From: Acidobacteriaceae bacterium
GTDB lineage: Bacteria; Acidobacteriota; Terriglobia; Terriglobales; Acidobacteriaceae
Reading direction: 5' to 3'
NCBI GenBank assembly: GCA_003165795.1
Contig: PMWW01000186.1
Span: forward strand, 29,227-93,226
Length of the DNA stretch: 64,000 nt
How positions within the stretch are numbered: position 1 is the first letter of the stretch; each line of letters opens with the position of its first letter. The translations under genes were made by a program, and so were the position numbers. The notes under the pieces were generated by a model. That model was not told the DNA's origin. It worked only from the letters and a program-made list of their open reading frames with translations, and searched no databases. Below are positions 17,606 through 26,781 of the stretch, one piece after another.

Positions 17606-17678
17606 CGCAAGTTTCGTGGTGACGGTCGCGCAGTCGTCCCCAGTTATGAAGTCATTTAACAGGTACGCGAGCAGTCAA

Positions 17679-17753
17679 ATGAAAGTACCTCAGGGGCTAA
17701 AGCCCAGGCCTGAGTCAATTCATTGCGGCGCGGCTGAAGCCGTGCCCCTTCAA
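17679..17753. repeat. Paired-hairpin element, CCCCTTCAA end
   Basis: GGGGCTAAAGCCC is followed by a spacer and by CGGC TGAA GCCG then TGCCCCTTCAA. The right half matches the right end of the 1743-1858 element. It sits between aroB and the methyltransferase gene. Confidence 0.5.
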
Positions 17754-17778
17754 AATCGACTACACGAGATTTGCTTCC

Positions 17779-18570
17779 ATGCCTGAGCAGAACAAACCGG
17801 CGCCAAGCCAGCGCATTGTGGGCGCTGCTCCGGCGGGCGCGCGCGATGAAGCAGCGGCCGCTGACGCGGTGCGCGACATGTTCACCTCGATTGCGCCACG
17901 CTACGATTTGCTGAACCACGTGCTCTCCATGAACATCGACCGGGTGTGGTGGAAGCGTACGGCGCGCTTGTTCTCCGAGGTTTTGCGCCGTCCCAATGCC
18001 CAGGCGCTCGACCTGTGTTGCGGCACCGGCGACATGACCTTTGCTTTGCATCGTCGCCTGAAGGGCGCGCCCACCAAACTGATTGGCGCCGACTTTTCGC
18101 ACGCCATGCTGGTTCGCGCCGAGCGGAAGGCGGGCAATCGGGACATTCGCTGGGTCGAGGCGGACGCGCTGAATCTGCCCTTCGCGTCCGGCCAGTTTCA
18201 GTTGGTCACGTCGGCCTTCGGCTTTCGCAACCTGGCCAACTACGATCGCGGGCTGGCGGAGATCTATCGCGTGCTCGCTCCCAACGGCGAAGTCGGCATC
18301 CTCGACTTTGGCGAGCCCCAAGGGCTGATCGGCAAACTCTATCGCGTGTACTTCCGTCGCGTGCTGCCGGCTATCGGGACGATGATCTCGGGAGTGAGCG
18401 GGCCGTATGCGTATCTGCCGGCATCGGTGCTACGCTTCCCTTCCCCGGACGAGATGCTACAACGCATGCGCGCCGCCGGCTTTCGCCAGGTCTCGTGGAC
18501 GCCATATACGTTTGGGATTGCGGGGCTGTATCGGGGGAAGAAGGCAGCGACTAGTTGTAACCCTGAGTGA
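17779..18570 (+). CDS. ubiE: Demethylmenaquinone/ubiquinone methyltransferase
   Basis: This 263-residue class I SAM methyltransferase carries out the final C-methylation of menaquinone. Family marks are MFTSIAPRYDLLNHVLSMNIDRVWW near residue 33, SAM-binding LDLCCGTGDMT near 76, ADALNLPF near 132, TSAFGFRNLANYDRGLAE near 150 and PNGEVGILDFGEPQG near 173. As the window also has futalosine-pathway genes (33-35 kb), menaquinone is the likely product, and menG would be an equally good name. It is about 26 kb from those genes. Confidence 0.9.
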   Translation: MPEQNKPAPSQRIVGAAPAGARDEAAAADAVRDMFTSIAPRYDLLNHVLSMNIDRVWWKRTARLFSEVLRRPNAQALDLCCGTGDMTFALHRRLKGAPTKLIGADFSHAMLVRAERKAGNRDIRWVEADALNLPFASGQFQLVTSAFGFRNLANYDRGLAEIYRVLAPNGEVGILDFGEPQGLIGKLYRVYFRRVLPAIGTMISGVSGPYAYLPASVLRFPSPDEMLQRMRAAGFRQVSWTPYTFGIAGLYRGKKAATSCNPE

Positions 18571-18583
18571 CCTGAAAGGTAAC

Positions 18584-18973
18584 TTAGCACTTACAGTAAA
18601 TATGGAATTGCTTCTGCGCAACGCCGTGCTCGATTGCAAACGGCAACAATATAGTGACGACGCAATCAACGCCAATGATGGTATATCGTGCAGCCCTTAC
18701 CATGTGCATGATCGGATCAGCAGTCAAGATTTCCTTGTAGCCGAGTGTTTTGTTTTCCCCTCGATGGCATAACCAAATAAGCGTGAAGTACATTGCATTC
18801 ACAATTCCACCAATACCTGCGGCCCACCAGAGCCCGTCCAGAACATTCTGGGTGAAACAGTCGCCGTGAGTCATAAGCAAAATAAATGCGACTAACTGAA
18901 CAGTTGCAAATCCCGTGATTGCGTCAGCATATAGTTCGAGTTGCTTCACCAATTCTTTTGTCTCGTACATCAT
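18584..18973 (-). CDS. Small membrane protein of unknown function
   Basis: The 129 residues form about four hydrophobic helices: ITGFATVQLVAFILLM, a helix around GLWWAAGIGGIVNAMYFTLIWL, and ARYTIIGVDCVVTILLPFAI, with a short Lys/Cys tail. No family was recognised. The gene is visibly AT-richer than its neighbours, which hints at recent acquisition. The 147-base gap behind its start shows nothing further. Confidence 0.55.
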   Translation of the reverse strand: MMYETKELVKQLELYADAITGFATVQLVAFILLMTHGDCFTQNVLDGLWWAAGIGGIVNAMYFTLIWLCHRGENKTLGYKEILTADPIMHMVRAARYTIIGVDCVVTILLPFAIEHGVAQKQFHIYCKC

Positions 18974-19120
18974 GTCCCAGCTCCTGGATGACTCGCAGAG
19001 AATTTCGAAGTTGTCAAATTATGGCCCTTGCACGCAGGAGAGGACCACTACCCGTATTAAGTCCGCCTGTCTACAGTACACCTTGAACGCGATCCCGAGC
19101 TGCTATCCATTAATTCCTAG

Positions 19121-20173
19121 CTAGTCCCCATTCTTGAAGCTGTCGCGCAAGGCATCCTCCACCGTGTACTGAATCACGCGGGGATAGTCGGCGCCGAGGA
19201 ATTGCTGTAGACGTCCGGTATCCATGGTGTAGGAGCCGAGCATGTAAGGCATGGCTTCGGGCGGGATCGACGAGATGCCCAACGTCCACAAGAAGCGCAG
19301 CACGGCGCGAAAGGCGGCGCGCGTAGGGACACGCTTGATGGTGGCCTGGGCCAGCTCCGCGCACTGCTGGATGGTGAGCGACTCGCCCCGGCCGGCAACA
19401 TTCATGATCGTGATAGGCGGGTCGGTGTTGGGCCGGTTCAGCAGCAGGACGAGCAGGCGCGCCATGTCATCCACGTGCAGGAACTGCAAGCGATTTTCCA
19501 GATATTTCTCGCCGCGGGGCAACATCAGAGGAAGGCGCCTGCCTTCAGCGCGCATACGGGCAGCGCGCTTGCTTTTACCGAGCGGGGTGCCGCGCAAAGC
19601 TCCTACCATGTAGTTCTGCATGGCGGCGCCGGTGAAGATATGCGGTCGCAGGAGGTAGATGCGGCAGTCGCCGAGGCTTTCGGCGCGATAGCGCACCACC
19701 TCATCGCTCTCGCGCTTGTGAATGGCGTACGGCAGAGTGTGTGCGCGCAGCGGCGCGTCTTCTCGTACCGGGCCCGCGGTTTCCGGACCGTAGGCGGCAA
19801 CGCTACTGGGAAAGATGAATTGCCTGACGGCACCGCCGGTGCGATTGACGACGCTCACCGCTTCCATCAAGCGCGCCGTGCCGGCCACGTTGATCTGCCA
19901 CATGTGTTCTACGTCGAGAACGCCGGTGGGCTGGGGATCGAGGACGAAAGCCAGGTGGACGACGGACTGCGCACCGGTCTGGCGCAACAGATCGATCAGT
20001 TGCCGGCAGCAAGCCTCACGGCCCAGGTCCATCTGTTCAAACCGGAAGAGCGCCGAACTTTCGGGTGGGCGCCGGTCTACGCCCACCACGCGAAAGTCGG
20101 ACAGCAACGGAAGCAGTCTGGTTCCCAGGTTCCCCGATATTCCCGTGACCAGCACCGTCCGTTCCGATGGCAT
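19121..20173 (-). CDS. NAD-dependent epimerase/dehydratase (extended SDR)
   Basis: The 350-residue protein begins MPSERTVLVTGISGNLGTRLL, with a Gly-rich NAD-binding loop at residues 10-16. It has VVHLAFVLDP near 80, a serine pair FPSSVAAYG near 135 and the catalytic pair in LPYAIHKRESDE (YxxxK) near 160. The substrate is unknown; a nucleotide sugar or another sugar derivative is possible. The start ATG lies two bases after the stop codon of the upstream isomerase gene, so the two are co-transcribed. The 20620 start of the long frame lies within that gene. Confidence 0.8.
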   Translation of the reverse strand: MPSERTVLVTGISGNLGTRLLPLLSDFRVVGVDRRPPESSALFRFEQMDLGREACCRQLIDLLRQTGAQSVVHLAFVLDPQPTGVLDVEHMWQINVAGTARLMEAVSVVNRTGGAVRQFIFPSSVAAYGPETAGPVREDAPLRAHTLPYAIHKRESDEVVRYRAESLGDCRIYLLRPHIFTGAAMQNYMVGALRGTPLGKSKRAARMRAEGRRLPLMLPRGEKYLENRLQFLHVDDMARLLVLLLNRPNTDPPITIMNVAGRGESLTIQQCAELAQATIKRVPTRAAFRAVLRFLWTLGISSIPPEAMPYMLGSYTMDTGRLQQFLGADYPRVIQYTVEDALRDSFKNGD

Positions 20174-20175
20174 GA

Positions 20176-21246
20176 CTACTTCGGCGGAGCTCCAGGGTTG
20201 GGAGGCGGAGCGTTGCCCCTCATGGGCGGCCCACCGGGGCCACCGGGACGGATGATGCCCGGCGCCGGCGGCGGCGCTTCCGGTCCAAAGTAGGCGTCGT
20301 TCAATACCGGCGTAACTGCGGTCTGTAGTTGCTGAATCTTGTCGTTGTACATCTGCCGTTGCAGCGTCGTAGAGATGGTGGTCTTCACATCGCTCAGCGG
20401 AATCTGACGCACCGAAACCACCTTGTAGAAGTAAAAAGCAGAGGGATCGCTGAACAACTGCGAAACCTCGCCCGCTTTCAAACTGAAGACCGCCTCGTGG
20501 GCCTCGGGCAGCGAACCCGGTCGGCGGGCGCCCACATTCACGTCCGGAGCAGGGGTGCTGATGCCGGAGTGCTCCATGGCCTCTTTTTCCAGCTTGGCCG
20601 GATCTTCGCCGGCGATCCAACGCTGCCTGATCTTCTCGGCGTAAGCCTGTTCGTCAGCCGGGCTGGGCTTGGGTTTGTCAGCGCCAGGCTGGGCGTGCGG
20701 GATGATGATGCGCAGCAACGTGGCTTCCAGGTATTTCTTGCTGTTCTGGTCGTAATAGTCCTGGATCTGCTGGTCCGTGGGATGCGCGTACTCTTCCATG
20801 TAATGCCGGTTGACCGACTCGGCCAGGACATTGTTTTTGTAGAAGGTGAAGATCTGCTGTACTTTGGGATCGTTCTCCAAACCAAGCTGACGCGCCACGT
20901 CGGCAAAGGTCAGCAGCTTGGCATATTGGATGGCGAATTTCCGCTTCACGTCAGGCGGGACGGGGCCTTTGTCGGCGGGCTGAAGAGCGTTGGTCAGCTG
21001 TTCAAACTGCTCGCGAGTCATACTGCTAACGCAACCGGCCGGCGGCTTGGACTCACAGGCGCCTTTCAGCGTGATGACGGGCTCATTCATGGGCACGTTG
21101 CTGGCGTCCGGTGGGGCCGGCGCGTTCGCGCTTTGCCCGTTTGCCCCGGCCACGGGCGGTGGTGGTGGTGAACTCGGCTGCTGGCCGTAGCCAGTGCAGG
21201 TGATGGCACACGTCATCGCGAGCGCCAATAATGTGGAACGTTGCAT
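20176..21246 (-). CDS. Secreted PpiC/SurA-type peptidyl-prolyl isomerase
   Basis: This 356-residue periplasmic folding factor has a signal peptide (MQRSTLLALAMTCAITCTGYG), a Pro-rich linker, a SurA-like N-terminal helical domain at about 80-190 and a parvulin domain at about 190-310 (LLRIIIPHAQPG, LEKEAMEHSG, VFSLKAGEVSQLF, FYFYKVVSVRQ). The tail after residue 325 is a Pro/Gly-rich low-complexity stretch. GGAGG ten bases before the start supports 21246. It leads a two-gene unit with the SDR gene. Confidence 0.85.
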   Translation of the reverse strand: MQRSTLLALAMTCAITCTGYGQQPSSPPPPPVAGANGQSANAPAPPDASNVPMNEPVITLKGACESKPPAGCVSSMTREQFEQLTNALQPADKGPVPPDVKRKFAIQYAKLLTFADVARQLGLENDPKVQQIFTFYKNNVLAESVNRHYMEEYAHPTDQQIQDYYDQNSKKYLEATLLRIIIPHAQPGADKPKPSPADEQAYAEKIRQRWIAGEDPAKLEKEAMEHSGISTPAPDVNVGARRPGSLPEAHEAVFSLKAGEVSQLFSDPSAFYFYKVVSVRQIPLSDVKTTISTTLQRQMYNDKIQQLQTAVTPVLNDAYFGPEAPPPAPGIIRPGGPGGPPMRGNAPPPNPGAPPK

Positions 21247-21400
21247 GAAGTGGTAATCCTCCGGAATAGTGCCGCCCGAGGCGGTGCAGATGGATGCAAA
21301 AAATCGTACCACATCAAGCGAAGGATGCGGGAAATCATAGGGCGGGGATAGTGGATCAATCATTGAAAAATACGCTAAGGACGATCTGAACAAGTCCATT

Positions 21401-21473
21401 GCAAGGGATTCGCGGCTAAAGCCCTTATTGCATATCAAATATTTACGGAGCGCCTGAAGGCCGTCCCCTTCAA
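21401..21473. repeat. Paired-hairpin element, CCCCTTCAA end (degenerate)
   Basis: GGCTAAAGCC on the left and CGCCTGAAGGCCGTCCCCTTCAA on the right follow the arrangement of 17679-17753, with imperfect stems. Confidence 0.4.
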
Positions 21474-21589
21474 CGTGCAGACTTAATCAGAGCATCCCTG
21501 AATTGCAGCAACGCTAAAACTGACGGTTAACGTGTCCGGAGGTGCTTTCGGTTGGCGGATTTCCAGCAGAGCGTGAATAATCGAACGAT

Positions 21590-23011
21590 ATGACGGACGC
21601 CGCCAGCACGGCCGGCATGCAGCGGGAGAAGAAGGCGGTTGCCCTTAACTCCATTTTTGCTGCCGTCGCCATCACTCTGATGAAGGTTGTGGTTGGGATC
21701 GGGACCGGCAGTTTGGGCATTCTCTCCGAAGCCGCCCACTCGGGACTCGACCTGGTAGCGGCAGCCATCACCTACTTCTCGGTACGCGTCTCCGACAAAC
21801 CCGCCGATGCCGAGCACCAGTACGGGCACGGCAAGATCGAAAGTTTCTCCGCCTTTTTGGAAACTGGCCTGCTGCTGCTGACCTGCGTATGGATCGTCTA
21901 TGAAGCCGGCAAGCGGCTGTTCTTTCATTCCGTGGAAATCGAACCCACGGTTTGGGCGTTTCTGGTCATGGGCACCTCCATGGTGGCGGACTTCTGGCGT
22001 TCGCGACGGCTGCGGCGCATCGCCGACAAGTACCACAGTCAGGCACTGCAGGCCGACGCCCTGCACTTCAATACTGATATCTGGTCCAGCGGAGTGGTGA
22101 TTTTAGGGCTCGCTCTGGTGCTGCTTGGCCGACACTATTCCCTGTCCTGGATGGCCAAAGCCGATCCCATCGCCGCGCTCGTCGTAGCTTGCATCGTGGT
22201 GTACGTAAGTTGGCGCCTGGCGCGGCAGACCATCGACACGTTACTGGACGCCGCGCCCGCCGGCATTCGCGGCCGCATCATTCAAGAGGTCTATCGCGTC
22301 AAGGGGGTACTGGAGGTTGACCGGGTGCGCATTCGCCGCGCGGGCAGCCTCTACTTTGCCGACGTCTCGGTGGGGATGTCGCGCAACGTGACCTTCCAAA
22401 AGTCGGAGCAGGTGTCCAACGAAGTGGCCTCGCGTATCCGGGCGCTGTTGCCCGACGCCGATGTCGTGGTCAACGCTTTGGCCCGCGCCAGCCGCCAGGA
22501 GAGCTTGTTCGACCGCATCCGCGCCGTCGCCACCCGCAACAATCTCAACGTACATGACATCAGCGTGCAGGACATGGGCGGACAGCTTCACGTGGAACAG
22601 CACGTTGAACTGGATGAACGGCTCAGCTTGAAGGAAGCCCATGATCGCGTAACTCGCCTGGAAGCCGAGATGAAGCAGGAGGTGAGTGAGATCTCCAGCA
22701 TCCTGACCCATATCGAGAGCGAACCGGCAACCATCGAAACCAGCGATGGCCCCCTCCCCGCACCCGGTTTCGAGCAGCGCTTTCAGGCGGTCGCGGCGAG
22801 CTTCCCCGAAGTGGTGGACATGCACGACCTCACGTTCAAGCGAGTGGGAGGACGGCTCTACGCCTCGCTGCACATCACCATGCAGGATGATCTGCCGCTG
22901 GCGCGCGTACACGACATCCAGACCGCAGTGGAAGGCCGCTGCCGGCAGGAAGTTCCCGAGCTGTTCCGGGTGTTGATCCATCCCGAGCCGCAGACCGACA
23001 ACCGGCGATAG
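21590..23011 (+). CDS. Cation diffusion facilitator with extended C-terminus
   Basis: The 473-residue inner-membrane protein exports divalent metal ions (Zn, Co, Fe or Mn) in exchange for protons. Residues 18-210 hold six membrane helices with the metal-site pairs in SEAAHSGLDLV (H and D) and in the fifth helix region HFNTDIWSSG. The usual C-terminal dimerisation domain is at about 215-300. Two more segments of the same type follow, at about 300-385 (NLNVHDISVQDMGGQLHVEQHVEL) and 395-470 (VVDMHDLTFKRVGGRLYASLHI), so the protein is about 160 residues longer than usual. It ends 15 bases before the frame of the next gene. Confidence 0.88.
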   Translation: MTDAASTAGMQREKKAVALNSIFAAVAITLMKVVVGIGTGSLGILSEAAHSGLDLVAAAITYFSVRVSDKPADAEHQYGHGKIESFSAFLETGLLLLTCVWIVYEAGKRLFFHSVEIEPTVWAFLVMGTSMVADFWRSRRLRRIADKYHSQALQADALHFNTDIWSSGVVILGLALVLLGRHYSLSWMAKADPIAALVVACIVVYVSWRLARQTIDTLLDAAPAGIRGRIIQEVYRVKGVLEVDRVRIRRAGSLYFADVSVGMSRNVTFQKSEQVSNEVASRIRALLPDADVVVNALARASRQESLFDRIRAVATRNNLNVHDISVQDMGGQLHVEQHVELDERLSLKEAHDRVTRLEAEMKQEVSEISSILTHIESEPATIETSDGPLPAPGFEQRFQAVAASFPEVVDMHDLTFKRVGGRLYASLHITMQDDLPLARVHDIQTAVEGRCRQEVPELFRVLIHPEPQTDNRR

Positions 23012-23083
23012 GACGACTGCCTTGGGTTGACCGGGCTGCGCACGCGGCCTAACATTACCGCCAGCGGGACCGAGGTCCTCGGC

Positions 23084-25501
23084 ATGGTTGGCCAGGTAGT
23101 CTCCCACTATCACATCGTGGGGAAACTCGGTGGTGGTGGCATGGGGTTGGTCTACGAGGCGGAAGACACCCGTCTGGGCCGCCACGTTGCGCTGAAGTTC
23201 ATTCCAGAAAATCTAGTCAACGATCGCAAGGCCCTGGACCGCTTTGTGCGCGAAGCCCGCGCCGCCTCGCAGTTAAACCATCCCGGCATCTGCACCATCT
23301 ACGACATTGAAGACGTCGACGGCCAGCCCTTCATCGTCATGGAGAAGCTGGAGGGCGTCAGCCTGAAGGACCGCATGCGCGGCGAGCCGATGGAGGTGGA
23401 GGAGATCCTCGACATCGGTATCCAGGTGGCGGATGCGCTGGCCGCTTGTCATGCCAAGGGAATCATCCATCGCGATATCAAGCCGGCCAACATCTTTCTC
23501 ACCAAGAGCGGGCAGGTCAAGATCCTCGACTTTGGATTGGTCAAGTTGTCAGGGACCCAGTGGAACGATCCGATGTCGCAGGAGGACCCGCTGTCGGTGG
23601 CCGGAGACATATTCGGCACCGCAGTCTACATGTCGCCGGAGCAGGCGCGCGGCGAAGAACTCGATCCGCGCACCGACTTGTTCTCCCTCGGTGTCGTGAT
23701 CTACCAGATGGCGACCGGCAAGAAGCCCTTTGCCGGAAACAATGCCGTCACCACGCTGGAGGCGGTGCTCAACAAGAAGCCGACGCCTCCGCTTAAGCTC
23801 AATCCGAATCTTCCGCCCGATCTGGAAGGCATCCTGGGCCGGGCGATGGAAAAGGACCGGGGCAATCGCTATCCCAATGCGTTGGCAATGAAGTCTGATC
23901 TGCAAGCGCTGAAGAAGGAAACTGATCCCGGCTTAACCACTAGTGGCCGGATGCGGTCACCTTTTCCTTATCGCATTGCGACCAGCACATTTCAAACTTC
24001 CAGCAGGCTACAGACCTATCTGCTGCTGGCGGTCAGTGCGGTGCTGGTGATGGTGCTGACGCTGGCGGGACTGTGGTGGTTCAAGCACCGTCAGGGCGCG
24101 GGTGCAAGCGCGGCGAAGAACACGATTGCGGTGCTGCCGTTGCAAAACGTAAACGGCGATATCAGCGTGGATTTCCTCCGCTTCGCGCTGGCCGACGAAA
24201 TCGCCAACGTTCTGACTTACACCCGAACCCTCGACGTTCGTCCTTCTTCGCTCACGCGAAAGTTTGGAGGCAACGATGTCGATCCCCAAAAAGTCGGCCG
24301 CGAGTTGCACGTGGCAACTGTGCTGACCGGACACTTCTTGAAGCAAGGCGACAACCTGCTGGTCACCCTGGAGGCGATCGACGTTCGCGACGACCGCTTG
24401 CTGTGGCAGACCAACTTCACCGCACCCGCGCAGGATCTCATCGCTCTGCAGTCCGACATGGCGGCCCAACTCCGCCAGGGATTGCTGCCGACGCTGGGCG
24501 TGGCGGGCGGACTGGTCGCTACCGGAACTCGTCCCCAAAATCCCGAGGCTTACGATCTCTACCTGCATAGCCTGGCGCTGCCTCATGATCCGGGACCGAA
24601 CAAGGATGCCATCGCGGTGCTGCAGCACGTGGTGCAGATGGATCCCCGCTACGCGCCGGCCTGGGAGGAGCTGGGTCTGCGGGCCTACTACGACGCTACC
24701 TATTCGAACGGTGGCGAAACCATGTATCAACTCTCCAACCAGGCTTGCGAGCGGGCTTTGGCGCTCGATCCGAATCTGACCGTCGCCGCTGGCCAGTTGA
24801 TCACCAACCGCGTGGAGCGGGGCGAGTTGGGCAAGGCCTATCAAGCCGCGCAGGCGCTGGTCAAACGCCGCCCGGAAAGCGCCCAGGCCCACTTCGTCAT
24901 GAGCTACGTGTATCGCTATGCGGGGATGCTGGAACAAGCTGCCGGCGAATGCGATACGGCGCTCGCCCTCGATCCCGGCAATTACGTCTTCCGCTCCTGT
25001 GCCTGGGCCTTCATGGAGCTGGGCAAGACCGATCGAGCTGCGGATTTCATCCGCCTGGACGCCGGCTCGCAATGGGCCGCCTATATCACGCCGTCACTTC
25101 TCTTGCGGGCAGGAAAGATTCCAGAAGCGAAAGAAGCCGTGAAGCGGATGCCGACGGCCCCGCGCTATCACCGCGATTTGCTGGAAGCTTGTTTGCAACT
25201 GCGGCCCGCGTCGGACCTGGACCGCATCGCACGTGAAGCGGAAACCAGTTTTCCCGCCGATCCCGATCCCGAGACCTGGTATTACGAGGGATCGCTTTTT
25301 GCCTACTGCGGAAAAAAGCAAGCGGCGCTGCACCTGCTGCAAAGCGCGGTCGAGAACAACTATTGCGCCTATTCTAACCTGCTGTCCGACCCGCTGCTGG
25401 CCAAGCTGCGCGCCGATCCGGACATCGATAAGCTCTTGACCTCGGCCCATCAGTGCCAGGAGGATGCGATCGGGGCCTCGAACCGGGCGCCTGGCCGCTG
25501 A
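23084..25501 (+). CDS. Membrane Ser/Thr protein kinase with TPR sensor domain
   Basis: The protein (805 residues from ATG 23084) has a Hanks-type kinase domain at about 8-280: [24 protein letters not shown], catalytic loop [20 protein letters not shown], and [22 protein letters not shown] membrane helix at about 305-327 follows ([21 protein letters not shown]), then a FlgO-like domain and TPR helices to the end. It phosphorylates Ser/Thr on partner proteins; the periplasmic TPR region likely senses or binds another protein. A TTG at 23027 is an alternative start. It may be co-transcribed with the CDF gene. Confidence 0.88.
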   Translation: MVGQVVSHYHIVGKLGGGGMGLVYEAEDTRLGRHVALKFIPENLVNDRKALDRFVREARAASQLNHPGICTIYDIEDVDGQPFIVMEKLEGVSLKDRMRGEPMEVEEILDIGIQVADALAACHAKGIIHRDIKPANIFLTKSGQVKILDFGLVKLSGTQWNDPMSQEDPLSVAGDIFGTAVYMSPEQARGEELDPRTDLFSLGVVIYQMATGKKPFAGNNAVTTLEAVLNKKPTPPLKLNPNLPPDLEGILGRAMEKDRGNRYPNALAMKSDLQALKKETDPGLTTSGRMRSPFPYRIATSTFQTSSRLQTYLLLAVSAVLVMVLTLAGLWWFKHRQGAGASAAKNTIAVLPLQNVNGDISVDFLRFALADEIANVLTYTRTLDVRPSSLTRKFGGNDVDPQKVGRELHVATVLTGHFLKQGDNLLVTLEAIDVRDDRLLWQTNFTAPAQDLIALQSDMAAQLRQGLLPTLGVAGGLVATGTRPQNPEAYDLYLHSLALPHDPGPNKDAIAVLQHVVQMDPRYAPAWEELGLRAYYDATYSNGGETMYQLSNQACERALALDPNLTVAAGQLITNRVERGELGKAYQAAQALVKRRPESAQAHFVMSYVYRYAGMLEQAAGECDTALALDPGNYVFRSCAWAFMELGKTDRAADFIRLDAGSQWAAYITPSLLLRAGKIPEAKEAVKRMPTAPRYHRDLLEACLQLRPASDLDRIAREAETSFPADPDPETWYYEGSLFAYCGKKQAALHLLQSAVENNYCAYSNLLSDPLLAKLRADPDIDKLLTSAHQCQEDAIGASNRAPGR

Positions 25502-25643
25502 GCCGCCCGGCATTTAGACTTGGCCGTTTTCCGTTAAACTTGCCGGTTTCTTTGCTGCCCACCGGCTTCCATGCAACTCGTGATTTTCCGCTTGCTTCTG
25601 TATTAGGAGGAGTAAAATTCAGTTTAGAAGAGGGCTGTAGCTG

Positions 25644-25670
25644 CGGACGAAATTGCTCCGTCCGGAGAGG
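25644..25670 (+). promoter_or_regulatory. Candidate leader hairpin near the ribosome site of the HPF-sigma gene
   Basis: CGGACG (25644-25649) can pair with CGTCCG (25659-25664). Alternatively CTCC (25656-25659) can pair with GGAG (25664-25667), the probable ribosome site. The two pairings exclude each other. This may be chance. Confidence 0.3.
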
Positions 25671-25677
25671 CCTTAGC

Positions 25678-26712
25678 ATGAATGTTCAGATCAGCTACAA
25701 GATTTCCAAGACACCCGACCTCGAAAAACTCATCAACCAACAAGTGGAAAAACTGGGCCGCTACCTCCAGGTATTTCGTCCTGACTTGGTGCACCTGAAG
25801 GGCGCGGTCGAGGAAAACTCGCGTCACGGTTTCGATGTGTCGCTGAATCTGCGGCTGGCCTCGGGACAAATGGCGGCGCAGGAGAGCAGTGCAACGGTCA
25901 TCGCGGCCATCAAGGCTGGGTTCGAGGACCTGAAGGAGCAGTTGAACAAGCACAAGGAGTTGTTGCGCAAGCAGCACCAGTGGCCACGCCGTCGCGGTCG
26001 CGGAAGCGTGGTTGGCACGGTCCCCTTCGAAGACACCGTGGCGGCGGTTAAACCGGAACAAATTTCTTCCGGCGATATCTCCCAGTACGTGAACGTCAAT
26101 CTGCCGCGATTGAAGCGCTTTATCCAGCGCGAACTGACGCATCGTGAAGAGGAGGGCATCCTTGAGTTCGGCCAGGTCGAAGTGGAGGATGTGGTCAGCG
26201 AAGCCATCGCCAACGCTCTCAGCGAGCCGCCCGGCAAACCCGAGCGCATAAAGCTGGAGCCCTGGATCCACCGTCTGGCAATGCAGGCGATCGACAGCCT
26301 GGCCTTCGACGGTGGCGGCGACGATCAGGTCCCGCTGGAGCGTTCGCACGGGACGCAGAATGTGCTGGCCAGCGACGAAGCCCGGCTGCAATTCCACCAG
26401 CCGGACGAAAAGCTGTTCGAGGAAAACGTGATTCCCGATCTCGCCGCCAACAATCCCGAAGAATTGGCGGCACGACACGAACTCATCGACCTGGTAGAGA
26501 CGACCTTGCGCGAGGCCGGGCGCACCGAGCGGGAAGCTTTCATCCTGTACACGGTGGAAGGTTTCACCCTGGAAGAGATCGCCGATATCACCAACCATGC
26601 AGTGGAGGAGGTGCGCGCGGCCATTGGCAAGGCCCGCGAACATCTGCAACGCGCCTTGCCTATCAAAGACCCTCTGAAAGACAGGCTGGTGGAGTATTCC
26701 AAGAGCGCCTGA
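25678..26712 (+). CDS. Ribosome hibernation factor (HPF/RaiA)-sigma-70-like fusion protein
   Basis: Residues 1-100 of this 344-residue protein look like the HPF/RaiA fold (first residues MNVQISYKISKTPDLEKLI, then RHGFDVSLNLRLASGQM and SATVIAAIKAGFEDLKEQL), which binds the 30S decoding site. After a basic linker (PRRRGRGS, 103-110), residues 134-210 resemble sigma-70 region 2 (VEDVVSEAIANALSE, EPWIHRLAMQAID) and 268-328 resemble region 4 with a helix-turn-helix (REAFILYTVEGFTLEEIADI). HPF proteins normally end near residue 100-190 with a dimerisation tail, not a sigma part. GGAGAGG eight bases before ATG 25678 fixes the start. A gene for an eRF1-like protein follows 69 bases later. The joint function is inference. 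Confidence 0.75.
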   Translation: MNVQISYKISKTPDLEKLINQQVEKLGRYLQVFRPDLVHLKGAVEENSRHGFDVSLNLRLASGQMAAQESSATVIAAIKAGFEDLKEQLNKHKELLRKQHQWPRRRGRGSVVGTVPFEDTVAAVKPEQISSGDISQYVNVNLPRLKRFIQRELTHREEEGILEFGQVEVEDVVSEAIANALSEPPGKPERIKLEPWIHRLAMQAIDSLAFDGGGDDQVPLERSHGTQNVLASDEARLQFHQPDEKLFEENVIPDLAANNPEELAARHELIDLVETTLREAGRTEREAFILYTVEGFTLEEIADITNHAVEEVRAAIGKAREHLQRALPIKDPLKDRLVEYSKSA

Positions 26713-26781
26713 TTCAGGGGGCTGCCGGGCGTCCCCCTCATGCAATCGCAAGACGAGACAACTTGAACAGGAGAAACCGGA

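Noticed and set aside
19121-20620. 499-codon version of the SDR protein
   Set aside because: The first 149 codons are out of frame inside the isomerase gene; the NAD-binding motif starts at 20173.
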